This document shows, piece after piece, positions 58,343-64,000 of a DNA stretch of 64,000 bases; the first letter of the stretch is position 1; each line of letters opens with the position of its first letter. The notes beneath the pieces are model-generated. The model was not told where the DNA came from. It worked only from the letters and a program-made list of their open reading frames with translations, and made no database searches. The stretch is from contig DBYZ01000010.1 of the NCBI GenBank assembly GCA_002311655.1, positions 1-64,000 on the forward strand, read 5' to 3'. Source of the stretch: Bacteroidales bacterium UBA1173 (GTDB lineage: Bacteria; Bacteroidota; Bacteroidia; Bacteroidales; F082). The translations under genes and the position numbers were made by a program.

Positions 58343-58388
58343 ACAGACAAAAATTTTAGCAAAAAAAGCTAAAAATCTGTCATTTTTT
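58343..58388 (+). terminator. Probable intrinsic terminator before gyrB
   Basis: Nested stem ACAGA ... TTTTAGC-AAAAAAA-GCTAAAA ... TCTGT followed by CATTTTTTT. It is AT-rich but well placed 13 bp after the barrel gene. Confidence 0.65.
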
Positions 58389-58413
58389 TCATTGTTATTT
58401 CAAAGAAATTTCT

Positions 58414-58422
58414 TAACTTTGC
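58414..58422 (+). promoter_or_regulatory. Promoter (TAACTTTGC) for gyrB
   Basis: TAACTTTGC with TTG at 58392-58394, 19 bp upstream. The ATG at 58471 follows after about 48 bp. Confidence 0.7.
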
Positions 58423-58470
58423 CAAGTTAATTTTTGAAATAATAATTAAGAGAATAATACAATTAGGAAA

Positions 58471-60423
58471 ATGACAGAAGAAGAAAAAATCCAGAATGCT
58501 GAGAGCAACTACGGTGCCAATAACATTCAGGTTCTTGAAGGTTTGGAGGCGGTGCGCAAACGTCCTGCCATGTACATCGGCGACGTCAATGTGAGAGGTC
58601 TGCATCACCTCGTGTATGAGGTTGTCGACAACTCTATCGATGAGGCAATGGCCGGTTATTGCGATACGGTCGAAATCGAGATTTTACCGGGTAATTCTAT
58701 CTCCGTTGTTGATAACGGACGTGGTATCCCTACGGGTATGCACGAGAAGGAGAAGAAATCGGCTCTCGAGGTTGTTTTGACAGTGCTTCACGCTGGTGGT
58801 AAGTTCGATAAGGGTTCTTACAAGGTTTCAGGCGGTCTTCATGGCGTCGGCGTCAGCTGCGTCAACGCGCTTTCGAAACATCTGAAGGCTGAGGTTCACC
58901 GTGAAGGCAAGATTTTTGTGCAGGAATATGAATACGGCAAGCCATTATATCCAGTGAAGGTGGTGGGCGAGGCTAACGACCATGGCACGAGAATCACTTT
59001 TACTCCTGACGACAGCATCTTCATCACCAACGAATATAGCTACGACATCCTCGCCGCACGTATGCGCGAGCTGGCATATCTGAACAAAGGTATCAGAATC
59101 ACTTTGAGCGACAAGCGCATCGACCCTGAGACGGGCAACGAAGGCAAGAACGACGAGTTCCATTCAATGAACGGACTTATCGACTTCATCAACTATCTCG
59201 ATGAGAACCGTGAGAAGCTTACGCCGGAACCGATAGCGATTCAAGGCGAGACCGACAACGTGCCGGTAGAGATTGCGTTGGAATACAACACTTCTTATTC
59301 AGAAAATCTGCACTCATACGTTAACAATATCAACACTCACGAAGGCGGTACGCACCTCGCGGGTTTCCGCCGTGGCTTGACACGTACTTTGAAGGCATAC
59401 GCCGAGAAAGAAGGCATGTTCTCGAAGCTGAAATTCGAAATCAACGGCGACGACTTCCGTGAAGGCTTGACGGCTATCATCTCTGTGAAGGTGCCGGAAC
59501 CTCAGTTCGAGGGTCAGACCAAGACAAAACTCGGCAACAACGAGGTGATGGGTATCGTCGACAAGATCGTGAGCGAACATCTCTCAAATTATCTCGAGGA
59601 ACATCCGAAAGAGGCGAAGATGATCGTCGACAAGGTCGTTTTGGCGGCTCAGGCACGTCACGCGGCACGCAAGGCTCGCGAGCTGGTGCAAAGAAAAGGC
59701 GCTCTCTCGGGCGGCGGACTTCCAGGCAAACTCGCCGACTGCTCAGAGCGTGATCCTGAACTGACAGAGCTTTATCTCGTCGAGGGTGACTCAGCAGGCG
59801 GCTCGGCAAAACAAGGCCGTGACCGTAAATTCCAGGCTATCCTGCCATTGAGAGGTAAGATCTTGAACGTCGAGAAGGCTATGCAGCACAGAGCTTTCGA
59901 GAGCGAGGAAATCAGAAACATCTACACCGCTCTCGGCGTGACAATCGGAACGGAAGAAGATAGCAAAGCATTGAATATCGAGAAGTTACGTTACCACAAG
60001 ATCATCATCATGACCGATGCTGATGTGGACGGTAGCCACATCTCGACACTTATTCTGACATTCTTCTACAGATATATGCCGGAACTCATCGAGAAAGGCT
60101 ATGTTTACATCGCGACACCGCCGTTATATCTCGTGAAGAAAGGCAAGAAAGAGAAATATTGCTGGACAGAGGAACAGCGTCTGCAGCTCCTCGAAGAGAT
60201 GGGTCAGGATGCCCACGTGCAGCGTTACAAAGGTCTTGGTGAGATGAACCCTGAGCAGCTCTGGATGACCACCATGAACCCTGAATTCAGAACATTGCGT
60301 AAGATTCATATCGAAAACGGCGCTGAAGCCGACTACATCTTCTCAATGCTGATGGGCGACGAGGTGGGTCCGCGCCGTGAATTCATCGAACAGAACGCAA
60401 CATACGCTAATATTGACGCATAA
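58471..60423 (+). CDS. gyrB: DNA gyrase subunit B
   Basis: A 650-residue ATPase subunit of gyrase, which introduces negative supercoils with GyrA. The GHKL ATPase motifs EVVDNSIDEAMAG, VVDNGRGIPTGMHEKEKK and GGLHGVGVSCVNALS lie in the first 150 residues. The transducer holds QTKTKLGN, and the TOPRIM domain holds YLVEGDSAGGSAKQGRDRKFQAILPLRGKILNVEKA and IIMTDADVDGSHI. The C-terminal RYKGLGEMNPEQLWMTTMNPE is canonical. Length is normal for Bacteroidota GyrB. The V-ATPase subunit E gene starts 10 bp downstream. Confidence 0.95.
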   Translation: MTEEEKIQNAESNYGANNIQVLEGLEAVRKRPAMYIGDVNVRGLHHLVYEVVDNSIDEAMAGYCDTVEIEILPGNSISVVDNGRGIPTGMHEKEKKSALEVVLTVLHAGGKFDKGSYKVSGGLHGVGVSCVNALSKHLKAEVHREGKIFVQEYEYGKPLYPVKVVGEANDHGTRITFTPDDSIFITNEYSYDILAARMRELAYLNKGIRITLSDKRIDPETGNEGKNDEFHSMNGLIDFINYLDENREKLTPEPIAIQGETDNVPVEIALEYNTSYSENLHSYVNNINTHEGGTHLAGFRRGLTRTLKAYAEKEGMFSKLKFEINGDDFREGLTAIISVKVPEPQFEGQTKTKLGNNEVMGIVDKIVSEHLSNYLEEHPKEAKMIVDKVVLAAQARHAARKARELVQRKGALSGGGLPGKLADCSERDPELTELYLVEGDSAGGSAKQGRDRKFQAILPLRGKILNVEKAMQHRAFESEEIRNIYTALGVTIGTEEDSKALNIEKLRYHKIIIMTDADVDGSHISTLILTFFYRYMPELIEKGYVYIATPPLYLVKKGKKEKYCWTEEQRLQLLEEMGQDAHVQRYKGLGEMNPEQLWMTTMNPEFRTLRKIHIENGAEADYIFSMLMGDEVGPRREFIEQNATYANIDA

Positions 60424-60433
60424 AATTAAAGTT

Positions 60434-61045
60434 ATGGATAACAAACTTGATGTTTTAACAAAGAAAATCTACGAACAGGGTGTCGAAAAAGCCAATCACG
60501 ACGCTGTGGAAATCGTGGATAACGCCAAAAAAGAAGCGGAAAAGATTCTCAACGACGCTAAAGCTGAGGCTGAACGCATTGTAAATCAAGCAAATAAAGA
60601 AGCTGAAGAGCTTAAGACGAAAGTCACAGCCGACGTGAAGATGGCAGCTACACAGAGCATCGCCGTCACAAAGCAGGAGATAGAGAAAATGGTGGTGACA
60701 AACGCTACAGAACAAGGCGTGAAGGCCAACCTCAGCTCTGCCGACTTCGTCAAAGAACTGATAAAAGACATCGTGAAGGCATTCAATCCTGACAACGCAT
60801 CGCCGGTGGCATTGGATCTCATCCTGCCAGAGGCTATGAAAGCCGAGGTCGAGCCTTTCGTGAAAAACGAGATCAGCAAATCGTTTAAAAACGAGGTCAG
60901 CGTGAGCTTCAACAAGAAACTCGGCGGTGGCTTCAAGGTGGCTCCGAAAGACGGCGGCTATATGCTGCAGTTTACCGACGAGGAGTTTAACCAGCTGATT
61001 TCCAACTATTTGCGTCCTGCGACGAAGAAAATCCTTTTCGGCTAA
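60434..61045 (+). CDS. V-type ATPase subunit E
   Basis: A 203-residue peripheral-stalk subunit. The N-terminal half is a long coiled coil (KANHDAVEIVDNAKKEAEKILNDAKAEAERIVNQANKEAEEL), the C-terminal half a globular domain (VSVSFNKKLGGGFKVAPKDGGYMLQFTDEEF), as in NtpE/AtpE. The frame is open upstream into gyrB; the ATG at 60434, 10 bp past the gyrB stop, is the likely start. Its stop overlaps the DUF2764 gene by one base. It opens the V-ATPase operon, which may be transcribed with gyrB because no promoter is seen between them. Confidence 0.88.
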   Translation: MDNKLDVLTKKIYEQGVEKANHDAVEIVDNAKKEAEKILNDAKAEAERIVNQANKEAEELKTKVTADVKMAATQSIAVTKQEIEKMVVTNATEQGVKANLSSADFVKELIKDIVKAFNPDNASPVALDLILPEAMKAEVEPFVKNEISKSFKNEVSVSFNKKLGGGFKVAPKDGGYMLQFTDEEFNQLISNYLRPATKKILFG

Positions 61046-61644
61046 TGGATAACTACGTTTATATCGTTGCCAGTCTGCCGGACATAGCGGTGAGTTACGA
61101 AGGCATGTCTTTCGACTACGCGGCTGTCAAGGAACAGATCGTGGAGCTTCTTTCGGAGAAAGACCAGAAACTGGTCGAGCTTCTTGAAGAGGGCTTCGAC
61201 GAGAACACCCTTGGCGCTGAGTTCTACAAGAAAGCAGCCGAGAGCAAGAACCGTTTCATCCGCGAGTATTTCGACTTCGACGGCAGGTTGCGTAACATGA
61301 AAGTCGCTTATCTGGCAAAACGCCTCGACAAACAAGGAAGTCAGTATCTCGTGGATATGCCCGAGGCTGATTTTGAGGAGGAGAGCCAGATAAAAGATAT
61401 CTTGGACAACGCCGATTTCGTGCAGCGTGAGCAGAAAATGGACGAGTTGAAGTGGGAAAAGGCGAGCGACATCGCACGAATGGATTATTTTAACATGAAC
61501 GCCATACTTGCATTTCTCGTCAAAGCCAAGACGGTCCAGCGTTGGGCAGAGCTTGACAAGGCGAAAGGCGAGGAGATGTTCAGAAAGTTAGTTAAGGAGG
61601 TTCGCGGAACTTTCGATAATAAGTCTTTAGTCTCTAGTCGTTAG
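61045..61644 (+). CDS. DUF2764 protein, V-type ATPase accessory subunit
   Basis: A 199-residue protein of the DUF2764 family, found between the E and A genes in V-ATPase operons of Bacteroidota, chlamydiae and spirochaetes. It takes the place of subunit C there and is largely helical (IREYFDFDGRLRNMKVAYLAKRLDKQ). The N terminus MDNYVYIVASLPDI is typical. Its final codons (SLVSSR) and TAG stop come from a dispersed CTAGTCG repeat. A 67-bp gap filled with TAAAG/GTCTA repeats follows. Confidence 0.85.
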   Translation: MDNYVYIVASLPDIAVSYEGMSFDYAAVKEQIVELLSEKDQKLVELLEEGFDENTLGAEFYKKAAESKNRFIREYFDFDGRLRNMKVAYLAKRLDKQGSQYLVDMPEADFEEESQIKDILDNADFVQREQKMDELKWEKASDIARMDYFNMNAILAFLVKAKTVQRWAELDKAKGEEMFRKLVKEVRGTFDNKSLVSSR

Positions 61645-61700
61645 ACTTTATACAAAAACGGCTAAAAACTAAAGACTAACAACTAAAGTCTAAAAACAAA
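61629..61700. repeat. TAGTC/TAAAGTC short repeats at and after the DUF2764 stop
   Basis: GTCTCTAGTCGTTAG spans the stop codon, matching GTCGCTAGTCGCTAG at the iorB stop. It is followed by AACTAAAGACTAACAACTAA and AGTCTAAAAAC. Confidence 0.75.
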
Positions 61701-61711
61701 AAGAATATAAT

Positions 61712-63457
61712 ATGACAACAGGAAAAGTTACAGGAATCATTGCAAACCTGGTCACCGTCGAGGTGGACGGCCCGGTGGCACAGAATGAGATCTGCCTCAT
61801 CGACTTGCAAGGTGTCAAGCTGATGGCGGAGGTCATCAAGGTGAACGGGAACAAGGCCTCGGTGCAGGTGTATGAGAGCACCCGCGGACTGCAGATCGGC
61901 GACAAGGTGGAGTTCCAGGGTTACATGCTTGAAGTGACCCTCGGACCTGGCTTGCTTTCGAGCAACTACGACGGTTTGCAGAACAACCTCGCCACCATGG
62001 AAGACGTCTTCCTGAAACGTGGCGAATACACCAAACCATTGGACGAGAATAAGTTATGGGACTTCACACCTATCGCTAAGGCTGGCGACCAAGTCATCGC
62101 AGCCGACTGGCTGGGTGAGGTCAAAGAAGGCTGGCTGCCTCATAAAATCATGGTGCCGTTCACATTTGAAGGTACTTATACAGTGAAAAAGGTGGCTGAA
62201 GCCGGACAATATAAAATCAACGACACCATCGCTGTCTTGACAAATGCCGACGGCGAAGATGTCAACGTCACGATGACACAGAAATGGCCTGTGAAGGTGG
62301 CTGTGGGCGGATACGTCGAGAAACCGCGTCCATACAAGGTGATGGAGACAGGCGTACGCTGCATCGACACACTGAACCCTATCGCGGAAGGCGGCACGGG
62401 CTTCATCCCTGGTCCTTTCGGATGCGGCAAGACGGTGCTTCAGCATGCCTTGGCAGAACAGGCTGACGCTGACGTCATCATCATGGCGGCATGCGGAGAG
62501 CGTGCTAACGAGGTGGTGGAGATCTTCACCGAGTTCCCGGAACTTAAAGACAAACACACTGGACGCAGCCTGATGGAACGTACCATCATCATCTGCAACA
62601 CTTCCAACATGCCGGTGGCTGCCCGTGAGGCTTCAGTGTACACCGCCATGACCCTCGGCGAATATTATCGCGCCATGGGAATGAAGGTGTTGCTCCTCGC
62701 TGACTCCACATCACGTTGGGCACAGGCATTGCGTGAGATGAGTAACCGTCTGGAAGAGCTTCCAGGTCAGGACGGCTTCCCGGTCGACCTCTCGGCAATC
62801 ATCTCCAACTTCTACGCCCGTGCAGGTGTCGTGAAACTCAACAACGGCACTACAGGTTCAATCACCTTCATCGGAACGGTGTCGCCTGCTGGCGGTAACT
62901 TGAAAGAGCCTGTCACCGAGTCGACGAAGAAAGCCGCACGTTGCTTCTACGGACTGTCGCAGAACCGCGCCGACAAGAAACGTTATCCGGCTGTCGACCC
63001 TGTCGATTCATATTCAAAATATCTCGAATATCCTGAGATTGTTGCATATCTCGACGAGAAGATTGAAAAAGGCTGGGCTGATAAAGTCACCAAGACGAAA
63101 TATATCATCCGTAAAGGTAAAGACGCTTACGAACAGATCAACATCTTGGGCGACGACGGCGTGCCGATGTCATATCATGAGCAATATTGGAAGTCGGAAC
63201 TCATCGACTACGTGATTCTGCAGCAAGACGCCTTTGACGCTATCGATGGTTGCTCACCATTGGAACGTCAGAAATTTATGCTCGACTTGATGCTTGAGAT
63301 CTGCGACCGCAGCTTCAAGTTCGAAAACTTCGAGGAGTGCATGACATTCTTCAAGAACTTGATCAACATCTGCCGTCAGATGAACTATTCGGAATATCAG
63401 TCAGAGCAATTTGAAAAATATCTTGGACAGTTAAAGGAGGAACTTAAACATGAGTGA
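61712..63457 (+). CDS. V-type ATPase catalytic subunit A
   Basis: A 581-residue catalytic subunit. Walker A is GPFGCGKTVLQ (about residues 231-241). The non-homologous insertion typical of V/A-type A subunits lies near residues 95-190, and GERANEVVEIFTEFPEL and LLADSTSRWAQALREMSNRLEE are canonical. It couples ATP turnover to proton or sodium movement with subunit B. It follows the DUF2764 gene after 67 bp and overlaps subunit B by 8 bp. Bacteria with this operon often also have an F-type enzyme; that cannot be judged here. Confidence 0.94.
   Translation: MTTGKVTGIIANLVTVEVDGPVAQNEICLIDLQGVKLMAEVIKVNGNKASVQVYESTRGLQIGDKVEFQGYMLEVTLGPGLLSSNYDGLQNNLATMEDVFLKRGEYTKPLDENKLWDFTPIAKAGDQVIAADWLGEVKEGWLPHKIMVPFTFEGTYTVKKVAEAGQYKINDTIAVLTNADGEDVNVTMTQKWPVKVAVGGYVEKPRPYKVMETGVRCIDTLNPIAEGGTGFIPGPFGCGKTVLQHALAEQADADVIIMAACGERANEVVEIFTEFPELKDKHTGRSLMERTIIICNTSNMPVAAREASVYTAMTLGEYYRAMGMKVLLLADSTSRWAQALREMSNRLEELPGQDGFPVDLSAIISNFYARAGVVKLNNGTTGSITFIGTVSPAGGNLKEPVTESTKKAARCFYGLSQNRADKKRYPAVDPVDSYSKYLEYPEIVAYLDEKIEKGWADKVTKTKYIIRKGKDAYEQINILGDDGVPMSYHEQYWKSELIDYVILQQDAFDAIDGCSPLERQKFMLDLMLEICDRSFKFENFEECMTFFKNLINICRQMNYSEYQSEQFEKYLGQLKEELKHE
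63433..63440 (+). promoter_or_regulatory. Strong Shine-Dalgarno sequence for V-ATPase subunit B
   Basis: AAAGGAGG lies 9 bp before the ATG at 63450, inside the subunit A coding sequence. Most genes here lack such a site. Confidence 0.7.
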
Positions 63458-64000
63458 GAAAGCCTTTCAACGCATATATACTAAGCTGACAGCTATCACC
63501 AAGGCGACTGTAACCCTTGAGGCTCAAGGTGTTATGAACGATGAGCTTGCTTTAGTGGCAGGTCGTCTGGCGCAGGTGGTGAAGATTAAAGACCAATCCG
63601 TGACATTGCAGGTGTTCGGCGGCACGGAAGACATCCCTACCAATGCTGAAGTGACATTCTTCGGCGAGCCACCGTCACTCAACGTGAGCGACGACCTCGC
63701 AGGACGTTTCTTCAACGCTTACGGCGAGCCTATCGACGGCGGTCCGGCAGTTGAAGGCGAGAAACGCCAGATCGGCGGTCCTTCAGTGAACCCATACAAA
63801 CGTCGTATGCCTTCAGAACTGATTCCTACTGGTATCGCTGGCATCGACTTGAACAATACCTTGGTCTCAGGACAGAAGATCCCGTTCTTCGCCGATCCAG
63901 ACCAGCCATACAACAAGGTGATGAGCATGGTGGCTCTCCGCGCCGATGTCGATAAGATCATCCTCGGCGGCATGGGTCTGTCAAACGACGACTACCTGTT
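63450..64000 (+). CDS. V-type ATPase subunit B, cut by window end
   Basis: The ATG at 63450 opens a frame that runs off the window (183 codons seen, no stop). The sequence MSEKAFQRIYTKLTAITKATVTLEAQGV, then DLAGRFFNAYGEPIDGGP and SELIPTGIAGIDLNNTLVSGQKIPFF, matches the nucleotide-binding non-catalytic B subunit. The start lies 8 bp inside the A gene and is preceded by AAAGGAGG at 63433-63440, a textbook Shine-Dalgarno sequence of a kind rare in this window. Subunits D, I and K would be expected next. Confidence 0.92.
   Translation, partial: MSEKAFQRIYTKLTAITKATVTLEAQGVMNDELALVAGRLAQVVKIKDQSVTLQVFGGTEDIPTNAEVTFFGEPPSLNVSDDLAGRFFNAYGEPIDGGPAVEGEKRQIGGPSVNPYKRRMPSELIPTGIAGIDLNNTLVSGQKIPFFADPDQPYNKVMSMVALRADVDKIILGGMGLSNDDYL

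Overview
The window is a stretch of chromosome from a member of the Bacteroidota, most likely an uncultured Bacteroidales. Four things point there. Genes are preceded by TATCTTTGC-type -7 boxes and mostly lack Shine-Dalgarno sequences. Four proteins are built for type IX secretion (T9SS). There is a CarboxypepD_reg/TonB-dependent receptor. The V-type ATPase operon contains DUF2764. Base composition is moderate, with an AT-richer patch at about 2.7-5.6 kb. No tRNA, rRNA, CRISPR array, transposase or phage gene was seen.

Layout, 0-13 kb: the end of a CstA peptide/pyruvate transporter, a THUMP-like methyltransferase and a deoxynucleotide N-hydrolase form an overlapping operon. An AT-rich pair follows (B12-binding radical SAM protein and AAA/DUF4143 ATPase). 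Then come hisS-hutH, two small membrane proteins with a cytidylate-kinase-like protein, and the anaerobic ribonucleotide reductase pair nrdD-nrdG, closed by a clear terminator.

13-26 kb: a hemerythrin/LuxR pair, a voltage-gated-type K+ channel, a membrane-spanning TPR-LuxR regulator facing a T9SS cargo gene across a 312-bp region with four phased TTGTAAT boxes, a small lipoprotein, an M23 peptidase, iorA-iorB on the minus strand, a two-domain acyltransferase resembling OlsF-type amino-acid-lipid synthases, PspC/LiaF-like envelope proteins and a DnaJ-type co-chaperone. 26-41 kb: a TonB receptor, an S9 oligopeptidase, a GH13 enzyme and a branching enzyme in one tight block. After these come an outer-membrane barrel, SlyD, a VWA membrane protein, and an operon of a heptosyltransferase-like protein, a Sua5 family protein and an S41 protease.

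41-52 kb is the most striking part: three tandem C25 gingipain-like proteases, one Kgp-like and two Rgp-like. All have a His-Cys spacing of 33 residues and T9SS tails. The first two share nearly the same C-terminal adhesin module, while the second and third share the N-terminal propeptide and catalytic module, so the middle gene is a mosaic. A beta-CASP RNA nuclease is coupled to the third. 53-64 kb: the RNase P RNA gene (rnpB), a TPR/outer-membrane-barrel pair, gyrB, and the start of a V-type ATPase operon (E, DUF2764, A, B) that runs off the window.

A second theme is an unusual load of short dispersed repeats: palindromes around TTGTAGGGACGTGGCG, 'TCATTTCGAGCGAAGTCGAG' elements, TTCAAAC arrays and CTAGTCGTTAGAC arrays. 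They lie not only between genes but inside coding frames, at stop codons, and apparently inside rnpB.
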